Shown here: positions 1 to 8,703 of the stretch, in pieces
Position numbering within the stretch: position 1 is the first letter of the stretch
Layout: every line of letters starts with the position of its first letter
NCBI GenBank assembly: GCA_035279875.1
Contig: DATEGX010000047.1
Location: forward strand, 1-19,373
Reading direction: 5' to 3'
DNA length: 19,373 bases
Source of the DNA: JAMXLL01 sp035279875
GTDB lineage: Bacteria; Desulfobacterota; Binatia; Binatales; Binataceae
Program-made: the position numbers and the translations under genes
Notes under the pieces: generated by a model
What the model saw: only the letters and a program-made list of their open reading frames with translations
Told to the model about the DNA's origin: nothing
The model's database searches: none

Positions 1-911
1 CGAGGCTCCCCATTGGGACGGGTTTTCCAGCGCCGGTGGATCCAGTTCCAATGGTCCGGATGCGAGGCGATCATCGACTGGATCACCGAGGTGAAGCTCT
101 GCGTGCTCGCGCGCACGCATTCGCGGCGGTCACCGTTGGAATGCAGTTCGATTATCGGCAGAAAGGTTATTTTGTGCCGCGGAGTCTGGCCTTCGCGAAC
201 CATGAAGGCGGGCAAGACCGGCGCTCCGGTCGCCATCGCGATCCGAGCCAGCGCCGGGCTGGTGGCGGCTGGCTTACCGAAGAAATCTACGAAAACGCCG
301 TGGCGCGTATCGAGATCGAGCGGGACCGCAACCATCCAGTCGTCGCGCAGCAGACGGATAACCTCGCGCGCCGCGCCGCTGCGCGCGATGGTCCGGTTGC
401 CGAAGCGCTGACGCCGGACCGCGACCGCGCGGTCGAGCAGCGGATTGCGGTTGGGACGCTGCACAATCGCGCACCGGTTGCCATAAATCGAATGGGCCAG
501 GGATAGCAGCTCGAAATTGCCGAAATGGCCGGTGAGTATGAGAATCCCGCGTCCGGCAGATCGCTTGATCGCCTCCTCCCAATATTCGCGCCCCTGATAG
601 GTGACATAGCGCTCGATGTTGGCGCGATCGAGGTCGAAGAAATGCACCCATTCGGCGATCATGCGGCCGAAATTGCGGTAAGTCGCCCGCAGGATCCTCG
701 CTCGCTCGGACCTGGTCTCTGAGGCGAAGGCGATAGCGAGATTACGGCGCGCGATCGAGCGATTGTGCAGATCGAAAATCGAAGCTGCCTGGCCGATCGC
801 CGCGCCTACCCGGACCGCGCGGTCAAACGGCAGCGCACGCAACATCGCCCACGGCGGCGCCAACGCCGCGCACTCAGCCCAGGCCCGCACCAGGCCAATC
901 TGACGCGCCAT
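1..911 (-). CDS. lpxL: LpxL/HtrB-family lipid A late acyltransferase (3' end cut by window edge)
   Basis: Inner-membrane acyltransferase expected to move a secondary acyl chain from acyl-ACP onto Kdo-lipid A. The minus-strand frame stays open from an ATG at 911 to the left edge, giving 303 codons. The family is about 300 residues long, so only the last few residues are probably missing. Visible family marks are the catalytic HX4E motif HFGNFE at residues 129-134, QRPNRNPLLD at 151-160, GVFVDFFGKPAAT at about residues 205-217, TGAPVLPAF further on, and the C-terminal WNWIHRRWK from residue 288. An in-frame TGA at 927-929 lies six codons upstream, so 911 is the only ATG that keeps the full N-terminus; no strong Shine-Dalgarno precedes it. 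It lies 178 bases downstream of gspD on the same strand, apart from the other lipid A genes, which are on the plus strand. Lauroyl versus myristoyl versus other specificity cannot be read from the sequence. Confidence 0.88.
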   Translation of the reverse strand, partial: MARQIGLVRAWAECAALAPPWAMLRALPFDRAVRVGAAIGQAASIFDLHNRSIARRNLAIAFASETRSERARILRATYRNFGRMIAEWVHFFDLDRANIERYVTYQGREYWEEAIKRSAGRGILILTGHFGNFELLSLAHSIYGNRCAIVQRPNRNPLLDRAVAVRRQRFGNRTIARSGAAREVIRLLRDDWMVAVPLDLDTRHGVFVDFFGKPAATSPALARIAMATGAPVLPAFMVREGQTPRHKITFLPIIELHSNGDRRECVRASTQSFTSVIQSMIASHPDHWNWIHRRWKTRPNGEP

Positions 912-1080
912 GAAGATGCGAATTTTTCAGACCGCTTGGTCAGGCGCAAGTAGGAGTCGGGAACGAGATCGCGCAACCCGCGGGTAAGCTCACCTTCGGG
1001 TTCGTACCTATCAGCTCAGTTTCGCGGTGCCTCGGCGCGGCCAAGGGGCGATTGCCTTGACCGCGGTTGGCGTCGCTCAG

Positions 1081-1102
1081 CAGCCCGAATCAATGCGGGC
1101 TG
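1081..1102. repeat. Inverted repeat across the gspD stop codon
   Basis: CAGCCCG (1081-1087) and CGGGCTG (1096-1102) form a perfect 7-bp stem with an 8-base loop that contains the gspD stop codon (1090-1092). No T-run follows on either strand, so it does not fit an intrinsic terminator. It may affect mRNA 3' stability or termination efficiency, or be chance. The 178 bases between gspD and the acyltransferase gene show nothing else I can name. Confidence 0.4.
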
Positions 1103-3708
1103 TTGCCGCTTCCTGGTCCGAGCTGGATGCTCGCCGGTCCCGAACCGGCGCCCGGCATACCAGGCATCGGCCCAGCATTGGATCCCGGCGGAAGCTGCGA
1201 CTGCATCAGGCTCTGTTGCGGTGAGACCGCTGCGTTGAAGGTCGGCTGGTAGAGTTGCTGGAACTGCGAAACCGGCATGTTGTTGACTTCGGTGCGGCCC
1301 AGCGAGCGGACGAACTTCTGCCGCTCGTCGAGTGCGAGGGCCTGTAGATCGTCGCGCGTCCGGATTACATGCGGCGTCAGGAATACCAACAGATTATCCT
1401 TGTTGGCAGTTCGCGAATTGTCACTGAAGAGGTTCCCCAGCACCGGAATATCGGAGAGGAACGGAACGCCCTGGCGACCGTTTTCGACATCGCTCGAAAT
1501 CAAACCGCCGATAACCGTGGTGCGGCCGTTTTGCACCAGCACCGAGGTCGAGGCCGAGCGGATTGTAGTCGTCGGGCCGAGTGGGTTGGTGGCCTGATTC
1601 GAGGTTCCATTGACCACATTGGAAACCTCTTCGTAGACGTCGAGCTTGACGTAATCGCCGGCCGAAACCTGCGGTATCAGGTCGAGCGTGACGCCAACGT
1701 TCTGGCGGTCCACCGAGTTGAAGATCTGGCCGGGCAGACCCGCGTTGGCCGCGGACGAGCCGACGAACGGCAGATTTTCACCCACAACGATCATCGCCTC
1801 CTCGTTATCGGCCGTGAGCAGGGTAGGCGCGGACAACACGTTGCTGTGCGTATCGCTCTCCAGAGCGGTCATCAGCGCGATATCGCAGGGCGCCGTGACG
1901 GTGCTGCCGGTGGTGGCGCTGGTCACGGTATTGACTGCGGAACTGGCGATGCTGACCGGGATGCTGCAGGTGCTGCCGGAGGCCAGCCCGATGCCGAGAC
2001 CGGTCAAGCCCAGCGGGTTGCCGAGCGCGGTCTGTAGGCTTCCGAAGTTCAAAGAGCCGATCGCGAGCGTGTTGCCCACTCCGGTCGAGGCCAGGAAGTT
2101 GACGCCGATATCGCGCGCGCGGCTGACACTGACCTCAACGATGATCGCCTGAACGAAGACCTGGACGCGCGGAATATCGAGTTGATCGATTACTTTGCGC
2201 AGAGTCTCGTAATCCTGCGGTGCCGCGCTGACCACCAGCGAATTGGTGGCAGGGTCAGCGGTGACGCTGACCGGGTTTTCAAAGTCGGCGGTATGGTTGT
2301 TGCCGGTGCTGGCGGTGCTCGCATTGGCGGCATTATTGCCGCCGCGGCTCGAACTCAGGGAGCCGCCCATGCCTCCGCCCATCGCGGACCCGCCAAAGCC
2401 ACCCGACGAGCCGCCAAAACTGGAATTCGAGGCGCCGAAACTGGAGAGACCGCCGCTACCCGAGCCGCCATAGCCGCTCGATCCTCCTCCGCCAAAGCCA
2501 CTCCCGAACGATGAGCCATTGAACATGCCGAGCGAGCTGCCGCGGCCAAGCGAATTGCGCCCGGTGGTCGGCGACAGGGTGCTGGGCCCGCCACCGCCGC
2601 CCAAGAGCCCGTTGAGCACGTCAACCATCTCACTGGCCGGCGCATACTTCAGATGGTAGACGTGAATTCGCGCGGTCTCGTTGGGCGGATGAATATCGAG
2701 CTTTTGGACCAGGTCCTTGATTTCGCGCATCTCGAGCGAGCTGGCCAACACCACCAGTGAGTTGGTGCGCTCGTCGGGCACCACGCTGAAGCTTGTGCCC
2801 GCGCCTTGCGCGGAGGGTGCAACCACGCCCATCCCCGGGCGAATGAACTGGCCGGTCTGCCCACGCGAGGTATTCTCACGCGCGGTCATGATCTTCTGGA
2901 TCTGCTGGGCGATATCGTCGGCAAAGGCCAGCTTGAGCGGGATTACTGCAACGTTCTGCTGTACGCCCTGAACGTCGAGGCTACCGATAATCCGCAGCAG
3001 GCGCTGAACGTTGTAGGCGTCGTCGGTAATGATCAGGGTGTTGTCCTGGGGAAACGCGGCGACCAGCCCGTCATGCGAAATCATTGGCTGAACCACGCTC
3101 ATGACCGAGGTCGCTTCGGTATTGCGCAGCTTGATCATCCGGGTAACGTACTGGTCACCTTGCGTCAGTCCGGGTTCCTGCGACTGGGTCAGTTCGGCGG
3201 ACTCGCGGACATCCCGCGCGGGAACGATTTTAATGATCGCGCCGGCCTGCTGAGTGGTGAAGCCCTTCACCTGCAGAACCGATTGGAAAATCGCGTAAGC
3301 CTGCTGAGGAGTTACCCTGGTCGGCGAGATGATGCTGACCTTGCCGCGCACGCTTTCGTCGAGCACGAAGTTCTTGCCGGTAATCTCGCTGATGAACTTG
3401 GCCAGCACGGGCAGGTCAACGTTCTGGAAGTTCATCGTGATGAGGCCCTGGTCATCGGGATGCACAGCCGAACCGCCAGACGGATCGTCCGCGTTGGCAG
3501 TGACCGCCGGCGCGTCGCTGGTGTCGGAGGAACCGCTGTCGGCGGCGCCCGTGTCCCCGGTGTCACCCGAATCGGCCGAGTCATCGTTGCTGGCGACCAC
3601 TCCGCGTCCTCGGTCAGTTTTGTTGGATTCGTCTCCGGCGTGAACCCGGGTGGCCATCACGCACAGAGATAGTGCGATTAGAAATACTCGCCCCCACACA
3701 CGTTCCAT
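1090..3708 (-). CDS. gspD: Type II secretion system secretin GspD
   Basis: Outer-membrane secretin forming the multimeric exit channel of a type II secretion system; 872 residues. A signal peptide (about 1-24, cleavage after VHA) is followed by an unusual Asp/Ser-rich linker (25-85). The N0 domain starts near 86 (ITMNFQNVDLPVLAKFISEI), followed by N1 (about 186-245), N2 (about 253-340) and N3 (about 348-510). N3 is split by a glycine/serine-rich insert at 369-464. The secretin barrel region runs from about 515 to 785 with the signature GVPFLSDIPVLGNLFS (747-762) and LLVFLTPHVI. A Pro/Gly/Gln-rich tail follows to 872. The absence of AMIN domains and the N0-N3 layout favour GspD over PilQ. A G-rich run 8-14 bases before the ATG could serve as ribosome binding site. 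No gspC, gspE or other type II genes are in the window: upstream is the divergent lolC, downstream the acyltransferase. Partner genes must lie elsewhere. Confidence 0.93.
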   Translation of the reverse strand: MERVWGRVFLIALSLCVMATRVHAGDESNKTDRGRGVVASNDDSADSGDTGDTGAADSGSSDTSDAPAVTANADDPSGGSAVHPDDQGLITMNFQNVDLPVLAKFISEITGKNFVLDESVRGKVSIISPTRVTPQQAYAIFQSVLQVKGFTTQQAGAIIKIVPARDVRESAELTQSQEPGLTQGDQYVTRMIKLRNTEATSVMSVVQPMISHDGLVAAFPQDNTLIITDDAYNVQRLLRIIGSLDVQGVQQNVAVIPLKLAFADDIAQQIQKIMTARENTSRGQTGQFIRPGMGVVAPSAQGAGTSFSVVPDERTNSLVVLASSLEMREIKDLVQKLDIHPPNETARIHVYHLKYAPASEMVDVLNGLLGGGGGPSTLSPTTGRNSLGRGSSLGMFNGSSFGSGFGGGGSSGYGGSGSGGLSSFGASNSSFGGSSGGFGGSAMGGGMGGSLSSSRGGNNAANASTASTGNNHTADFENPVSVTADPATNSLVVSAAPQDYETLRKVIDQLDIPRVQVFVQAIIVEVSVSRARDIGVNFLASTGVGNTLAIGSLNFGSLQTALGNPLGLTGLGIGLASGSTCSIPVSIASSAVNTVTSATTGSTVTAPCDIALMTALESDTHSNVLSAPTLLTADNEEAMIVVGENLPFVGSSAANAGLPGQIFNSVDRQNVGVTLDLIPQVSAGDYVKLDVYEEVSNVVNGTSNQATNPLGPTTTIRSASTSVLVQNGRTTVIGGLISSDVENGRQGVPFLSDIPVLGNLFSDNSRTANKDNLLVFLTPHVIRTRDDLQALALDERQKFVRSLGRTEVNNMPVSQFQQLYQPTFNAAVSPQQSLMQSQLPPGSNAGPMPGMPGAGSGPASIQLGPGSGNSPH
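2317..2604 (-). repeat. Low-complexity Gly/Ser-rich coding tract inside gspD
   Basis: This segment encodes GspD residues 369-464, almost entirely Gly, Ser, Phe, Asn and Ala in loose repeats such as SSFGSGFGGGG and GGSSGGFGG. The reading frame is intact. Long Gly-rich loops in the N3 domain occur in GspD and PilQ-like secretins, but this one, at about 95 residues, is long. The imperfect repeats make it prone to length change by slippage. Confidence 0.75.
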
Positions 3709-4050
3709 GCGAAAAAGCCCCCCCGACGCCGGAGTTCGCGAGCGAGTCTATAGAGGAACCATCAGCGCGGCAACCCGCGTGTATTGCAAAAGCTGGATCA
3801 TATGGAGAACGAGCAATGCGGTGAAGCGAAAGTTGGCATCGTGGCGTCGATTTGAAGGCGTTAGCGGCTGGCAGTCTCAATGCGCATCAAGGAGCGATTG
3901 ACGTAGCTCCTGCGCGGTTCTTCATCCTGCGACAAATGCCGATAGCGAAGCTGATCAGGCAAAACGCTCCGGGAGCGCGTACAATCCTTCGAGGATGGAA
4001 TCATTCGAGAAGACCGTGCCCCGGTGGGGCGGAACCGGCGCTGACCGTCG
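3709..4050. promoter_or_regulatory. Divergent intergenic region between gspD and lolC
   Basis: 342 bases without a credible gene, separating the minus-strand gspD pair from the plus-strand envelope cluster, so it should hold promoters for both. On the plus strand TACAAT at 3980-3985 is a good -10 candidate, about 65 bases before the lolC ATG, but no convincing -35 lies 16-18 bases upstream. A small dyad CGCTC-CGG-GAGCG (3965-3977) sits directly before it. On the minus strand TATAGA (3747-3752) with TTGCCG (3768-3773) is a possible gspD promoter, but the 15-base spacer is short. None of these is more than a candidate. No tRNA, repeat family or riboswitch was recognised. Confidence 0.4.
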
Positions 4051-5331
4051 ATGCGTTACGAATACTTGATCGGCGCCCGGTACCTCAGGGCACGCCGACG
4101 CGAACGCTTCGTTTCGCTGATCGCCGTTATTTCGCTGGCTGGCGTCGCGATCGGGACGTTTGCGCTCACAGTCGTGTTGTCGGTCATGAGCGGCTTCCAG
4201 GAAGACCTGCGGATGCGGCTGCTGGCCTTCAATCCCGAGCTTACGGTCGAGAAAACCGCCGCACAGCCATCGAACCTTGAGGAATTGCAGCGAAAAGTAG
4301 GCGCCATGCCGGGCGTTGTGGGAGTCGCGCCGTTCATCAGCTCGCAGGTTCTTGCGGTTTCGACCACCACCTCCGGGATACCAGCTTACGTATCCGGAGG
4401 CATTCTACGAGGCGTAATTGCAAGCAATAATCCAGTTCTAACGGAATTGAGTAGAACCTTGGAGAGTGGTTCGCTTGAAGCGCTCGATAAGCCATCTTCG
4501 CTTACGGAATTGGACCATGGCACGCGACGAACCGTTGAATTGCCCTGCGCGATCATCGGCAAATCGCTGGCCGAGGACCTCGGGATTCGAGTCGGCGATC
4601 CGCTGATCGTAATTTCGCCGGCGAGTATCGGGGCAGGCGCCGTCGCGCCGCGGCTCCGGCGCTTCGTGGTGGCTGGTTTCTTTCATTCCGGGATGTACGA
4701 ATACGACTCGTCGTTGATTTTCGTCGCGCTGCGAAACGGCCAGGCATTATTGGCCAACGAACCGCAGCTCGAAAGCGGGCTCGAAATCCGGCTGCGCGAC
4801 CTTTTCGACGCGCCGGCGCTGGGTCGGCGAGTTGCCGCGGCCGCGGGGCCAGGGTTTAAGGTGAGCGACTGGACACAAACCGACGCGCCGCTGTTTTCAG
4901 CCCTGAAACTGGAGAAATTCACCTACTTCGTGGTGTTGTTGTTGATTGTGCTGGTCGCCGCCTTCAACATCGTCGCGACCCTGGTGATGGTAGTCATGGA
5001 AAGGCGAAAAGAAATCGCAATTCTGCGCGCTATGGGAGCCCGAGCCGGTTCGATTGCCGCGATCTTTATTTGCGAAGGCGCCGCCCTCGGTGTGGGCGGC
5101 ACTGCGATTGGCGTTACGCTGGGCTTCGTCGTCTCTTTTCTCATCGGTAAATACCATCTTATCCGCCTGCCGGCCGACCTTTTTATGGTCAGTGTGGTGC
5201 CGGTACGGCTCTATCCGCTCAATTTCATAGCCGTCGCGGTGGCGGCGATTCTGCTTTGCCTGTGCGGAGCGATTTATCCGGCGATTCAGGCGCGCTCGCT
5301 GCGCCCGGTCGAGATCATCCGGTATGAGTGA
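4051..5331 (+). CDS. lolC: Lipoprotein-releasing ABC transporter permease LolC/LolE family
   Basis: Inner-membrane permease of the Lol system, which extracts outer-membrane lipoproteins and passes them to LolA. The 426-residue protein has the MacB/FtsX-type plan: TM1 at about 20-47, a large periplasmic domain (about 48-288), then TM2 (290-316), TM3 (334-364) and TM4 (390-412). The cytosolic segment MERRKEIAILRAMGA (316-330) is the usual coupling region to the ATPase, and the start MRYEYLIGARYLRARRRERF is typical of LolC. ATG 4051 is the natural start although no clear Shine-Dalgarno is near. Its end overlaps lolD by 8 bases (ATGAGTGA). Only one permease gene is present, so the complex may use two copies of this protein (LolF-like) or a second permease may be encoded elsewhere. 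Confidence 0.92.
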   Translation: MRYEYLIGARYLRARRRERFVSLIAVISLAGVAIGTFALTVVLSVMSGFQEDLRMRLLAFNPELTVEKTAAQPSNLEELQRKVGAMPGVVGVAPFISSQVLAVSTTTSGIPAYVSGGILRGVIASNNPVLTELSRTLESGSLEALDKPSSLTELDHGTRRTVELPCAIIGKSLAEDLGIRVGDPLIVISPASIGAGAVAPRLRRFVVAGFFHSGMYEYDSSLIFVALRNGQALLANEPQLESGLEIRLRDLFDAPALGRRVAAAAGPGFKVSDWTQTDAPLFSALKLEKFTYFVVLLLIVLVAAFNIVATLVMVVMERRKEIAILRAMGARAGSIAAIFICEGAALGVGGTAIGVTLGFVVSFLIGKYHLIRLPADLFMVSVVPVRLYPLNFIAVAVAAILLCLCGAIYPAIQARSLRPVEIIRYE

Positions 5332-6064
5332 GGAAGCCCTCGCGGTACCACGCCCGGCGCAGACCCCCGGCGAACTGCTGCTCGGCGCCCAGGCGGTCGA
5401 CAAGAAATTCGAGGACGCCGGGCGCGAAATCTGGGTTTTGCGCGCGCTCGACCTCGAGGTTATGCGGGGCGAAGAAATCGCGATAATCGGTCAGTCGGGT
5501 GTCGGCAAGTCGACCCTACTGCACGTGCTCGGCAGCTTGGAGCCTCCTACCGCCGGTAAAATCCTTTTTGAAGGGCGCGATCTTTTCGCCATGGACGAGC
5601 GGGAGATGGCTGAATTTCGCAATGCGCGGCTCGGCTTTGTCTTCCAGTTCCATTATCTATTGGCCGATTTCAGCGCACTCGAAAACACCATGATGCCGGC
5701 GTTGATTGGCCGGATGCCTGACCGTGAGGCTCGGCGCGAGGCCGAAGCGGTGCTCGAGATGGTGGGGCTTGGCGACAAACTCCATCGCCGGCCCGCCGAA
5801 CTCTCGGGCGGCGAGCAACAGCGGGTGGCGGTCGCACGAGCAGTCGTCATGAGGCCGCGCTTGGTGCTGGCTGACGAGCCGACCGGCAACCTCGACCCGG
5901 TCACGGCCGACGAGGTCCACGCACTGTTCCATCGGCTTAATCGCGAACTCGGCCTGACCTTGATCGTCGCGACACACAACGAGCGGCTTTCCCGTAGCAT
6001 GGGGCGGACGCTTCGGCTGCGAGAAGGCAGGCTATTCGACGAGACGCCCTCTCAGCGCCTCTAG
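5324..6064 (+). CDS. lolD: Lipoprotein-releasing ABC transporter ATP-binding protein LolD
   Basis: Cytosolic ATPase that powers LolC for lipoprotein release; 246 residues, within the normal LolD range. Walker A is GQSGVGKST (56-64), the Q-loop Gln is at 108, the ABC signature LSGGEQQR at 160-167, Walker B LVLADEP at 180-186 with catalytic Glu185, the D-loop GNLD follows, and the H-loop His is at 218. The MacB/LolD/FtsE-like TGNLD after Walker B fits this subfamily. The ATG lies inside the end of lolC (8-base overlap), so the two proteins are probably made in a coupled way. The first 20 residues are a short Ala/Pro-rich extension before the ATPase fold. About 140 bases separate the stop from bamA. 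Confidence 0.93.
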   Translation: MSEEALAVPRPAQTPGELLLGAQAVDKKFEDAGREIWVLRALDLEVMRGEEIAIIGQSGVGKSTLLHVLGSLEPPTAGKILFEGRDLFAMDEREMAEFRNARLGFVFQFHYLLADFSALENTMMPALIGRMPDREARREAEAVLEMVGLGDKLHRRPAELSGGEQQRVAVARAVVMRPRLVLADEPTGNLDPVTADEVHALFHRLNRELGLTLIVATHNERLSRSMGRTLRLREGRLFDETPSQRL

Positions 6065-6206
6065 GCGATTCTAATAATCATTCGTCTCGTGGCGAGGTGA
6101 CTTGGCGCGAAGGTGGCCGCGTCTGTGCCGCTGGCCGCGCATTCACAGGAGTTTGTTTACTTCGCGGAAATGATTGGTTAGCTTGGTCGCGGCCTTGGGG
6201 TGATTG
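6065..6206 (+). other. Intergenic spacer between lolD and bamA
   Basis: 142 bases with no gene. It is the largest break between the Lol genes and bamA-skp, so a separate promoter for bamA is plausible, but I see no -35/-10 pair of convincing quality and no hairpin with a T-run. GGGG at 6197-6200 near its end is the likely bamA ribosome binding site, 6 bases before GTG 6207. Confidence 0.4.
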
Positions 6207-8588
6207 GTGACGGCGGCAAATTCTATTACGTCTCGACGAGGCGTCCTGCACCTGCGCAAACTGTGGCTGCTGATCGCCCTTTCGATGGTGGCGAACGCAC
6301 GGGCACAGCCATCGGCGCCGCTCATTTCGCAAATCCAGATCGTCGGTAATCAACGGGTCGAAACCGACGCAATCCGCGTACATCTTAGCTCACAGGTCGG
6401 ACAGCCGCTGAATGACGCGACCGTCGACTCCGATGTCAAATCGATCTATGGGATGGGCTTCTTCACCCGCGTCAACGCCTACGTCAAGCGCGAGCCGAGC
6501 GGTGCGGTAGTGACCTTCGTGGTGGCCGAGGAGCCGCTGGTCAGCGAAATCCGTTTCGGCGGAATGAAGAACATCAGCCCGAGTGACGAGCAGGTGGTCA
6601 ACGCGATGGCGTTGCATTCGGGGTCTCTGCTGGACCGGGTCAGAGTAAAAACCACCATCCGCAATATCGCTGAGGTCTACCAGGCGAAGGGCTATCTTGA
6701 TGCAAAAGTGACGAGCCGCACGGTCGCGGGCGCGAACAACACAGTCATCCTCGTATTCGACGTCGACGAAGGTCCGCAGGTCCAGATTTCGGCGGTGCAT
6801 TTCGTCGGCAACAAGTTCTTCACCAGCCGCCAATTGCTCGGGGCTATCCAGACCCATCCGCATACCTTTCTCGTCAGTTACCTCTTCAAAACCGGGGTAC
6901 TCGATCAGAAAAAGCTCCAGGAGGACGTCGATCACCTGACGGCCTACTACTACAACGAGGGCTTTCTCAACGCCCGCGTCGGCTATCCCACCCTGACCCG
7001 TCAGGGGAATTCGCTGGTCGTGACGTTCAATATCACCGAGGGTCCGCAATACCACGTTGGGACCGTTGACCTGGCGGGCAATCTGCGGGTGCCGAAGGCC
7101 GAGTTGAAGCCCAAGCTGACGCTCAAGGCTGGCGAGACCTTCAGCAGTACGACGATGCAGCACGACGTGCTGACGCTCTCGGATTTTTACTCGGACCGCG
7201 GCTACGCCTACGTCAACGTCGATCCGCGCACCTCGGTCGATCCGACAACGCGCAGGGTCGATATCACTTATAACGTCAGCCCCGGCCGCGAAGTGCTGGT
7301 CGACCGTATCAATATCACCGGCAACACCAAGACCTCGGACAAGGTCATCCGGCGCGAATTGCTGATCCAGGAGCAGGAGCCGTACTCGACCAGCGAAATC
7401 CAGAAGTCCAAGCAGCGGCTGGATGCGCTCGGCTATTTCTCGAACACCCGCATTTCGACTACCCCCGGCCCCGCGCCCGACAAGATCGACCTTGACGTCG
7501 CAGTACAGGAGGCCAACACGGCCTCGTTGCAGGTCGGCGGCGGATACGACAGCTATTCTTCGGTGTTCGGCAATTTCAGTATCGGCAATACCAATCTCTT
7601 CGGCGGCGGCGAGTCGATTTCGGCCAGCGCCCAGATCGGCTTCCTCTATCAAAACTACAACATCAGCTACACCGAGCCGTGGTTCCTCGACATGCCGCTG
7701 TCGGTGAATCCGCAGGTGTTTTACGACAAGCTATTCCTGTTCTCTTTCGACCAGACCAACGCCGGCTTCCAGCTTAACACCGGATATCCGCTGGCCGAGC
7801 TAGGGCTCAAGAAGCTCGGGCCGTTTTCGCTTGAAAACGTGACTGCGGGACTCGCCTACCAGTTTGAAAGCGTCGGCATCAGCGGACTCTCGCAACTAAC
7901 GACGTTCGACATACTGCGTTACAAAGGTTACGAGCGGGTTTCGGAAGTCATACCCAGCATTCGCCGTTTCACGGTTGATAATCCGCTGGACCCGCGCAGC
8001 GGCTCGGTCACCAATTTCAACCTGGAGCTTGCGGGTCTGGGCGGCACTTCGTTTGTCAAGGGTTTGTTCCATTCGCGGTTCTTCTACTCGTACATAAAGA
8101 GCCCGCGATGGGGCGAATGGGTGGTTTCGCCGGGCGTCACCTACGGAATCGGCAGCAGTCTTGGTGGGAACAAGGGTTCGGAGCTGCCCCTCTATGAACG
8201 ATTCTTTCCAGGTGGCCTCGGAGGCGGCGGCGACGTCCGCGGCTACGAGATCTATTCGTTGGGTCCGCAGGTCACCTTGTTCAACCAGCAAGGCTCGCCG
8301 TTCGGGATTGAGCAAGTCGGCGGGAGCCAGGAGTTGCTGCTCAGCGGCGAAACTACCTTCCCGATCCTCTCGGCATTCGGCATCCGCGGGGCCCTGTTTG
8401 TTGACGCAGGCAATTCGTTCTTCCTGAGCGAATCGCCCTCGATCAACAAGTTGCAAGCCGCTTACGGCTTCGGCATCAGATGGAAATCTCCGTTCGGGCC
8501 GATTGCGGTCGATATCGCACGGCCGATCAATCCGCGGCCCAACGATCAGAGTACGGTCTTCGACTTCGGCGCGGGCACGCCGCTCTAG
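6207..8588 (+). CDS. bamA: Outer-membrane protein assembly factor BamA
   Basis: Essential Omp85 protein that folds and inserts beta-barrel proteins into the outer membrane. A signal peptide (about 1-33, LRKLWLLIALSMVANARA then Q) is followed by five POTRA domains over roughly residues 40-425, each ending in the usual EEP, DEGP, TEGP or similar turn, then a 16-strand barrel to residue 793. The barrel loop 6 motif VRGY is at 677-680 inside GGGGDVRGYEIYSLGP. There is no ATG near the signal peptide. GTG 6207 has GGGG six bases upstream and is preferred; TTG 6204 is the next candidate. The C-terminus ends FDFGAGTPL, so the last residue is Leu rather than the aromatic residue common at the end of barrel proteins. 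It is followed by skp, the usual partner. Confidence 0.95.
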   Translation: MTAANSITSRRGVLHLRKLWLLIALSMVANARAQPSAPLISQIQIVGNQRVETDAIRVHLSSQVGQPLNDATVDSDVKSIYGMGFFTRVNAYVKREPSGAVVTFVVAEEPLVSEIRFGGMKNISPSDEQVVNAMALHSGSLLDRVRVKTTIRNIAEVYQAKGYLDAKVTSRTVAGANNTVILVFDVDEGPQVQISAVHFVGNKFFTSRQLLGAIQTHPHTFLVSYLFKTGVLDQKKLQEDVDHLTAYYYNEGFLNARVGYPTLTRQGNSLVVTFNITEGPQYHVGTVDLAGNLRVPKAELKPKLTLKAGETFSSTTMQHDVLTLSDFYSDRGYAYVNVDPRTSVDPTTRRVDITYNVSPGREVLVDRINITGNTKTSDKVIRRELLIQEQEPYSTSEIQKSKQRLDALGYFSNTRISTTPGPAPDKIDLDVAVQEANTASLQVGGGYDSYSSVFGNFSIGNTNLFGGGESISASAQIGFLYQNYNISYTEPWFLDMPLSVNPQVFYDKLFLFSFDQTNAGFQLNTGYPLAELGLKKLGPFSLENVTAGLAYQFESVGISGLSQLTTFDILRYKGYERVSEVIPSIRRFTVDNPLDPRSGSVTNFNLELAGLGGTSFVKGLFHSRFFYSYIKSPRWGEWVVSPGVTYGIGSSLGGNKGSELPLYERFFPGGLGGGGDVRGYEIYSLGPQVTLFNQQGSPFGIEQVGGSQELLLSGETTFPILSAFGIRGALFVDAGNSFFLSESPSINKLQAAYGFGIRWKSPFGPIAVDIARPINPRPNDQSTVFDFGAGTPL

Positions 8589-8703
8589 GCTGGTTGCGCC
8601 TGCCGGGGATATCGGCCAAAGTTTACGGTCATCTGGCGCTGATCTCCGGCGGTTTCCGCATCATCGCAGTTGAAGGAAGTCTAATGGAGGATTGGAAGGG
8701 CGT

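Noticed and set aside
36..506. Plus-strand open frames at the left edge
   Set aside because: They lie opposite the acyltransferase frame, which carries HX4E and the other family motifs without interruption from 911 to 1.
1081..1102. Intrinsic terminator after gspD
   Set aside because: The 7-bp stem spans the stop codon and has no T-run on either side, so it is listed only as an inverted repeat.
2806..3672. Plus-strand open frame of 288 codons opposite gspD
   Set aside because: No recognisable domain, and the opposite strand encodes the conserved N0-N2 domains of GspD.
1090..3708. PilQ or a type III secretin instead of GspD
   Set aside because: There are no AMIN domains, the N0-N1-N2-N3 arrangement and the GVPFLSDIPVLGNLFS signature fit GspD, and no pilus or type III genes are adjacent.
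3802..3855. 17-codon open frame in the gspD-lolC gap
   Set aside because: No ribosome binding site, no similarity and too short to distinguish from chance.
3852..4280. Plus-strand open frame running into lolC in another frame
   Set aside because: It overlaps the lolC N-terminus in a different frame and its product has no family character; LolC begins naturally at 4051.
6390..7652. Long minus-strand open frame (420 codons) opposite bamA
   Set aside because: It is the antisense shadow of the POTRA region; the protein is rich in Asp, Val, Arg and Gly without family motifs, while the plus strand gives an unmistakable BamA.
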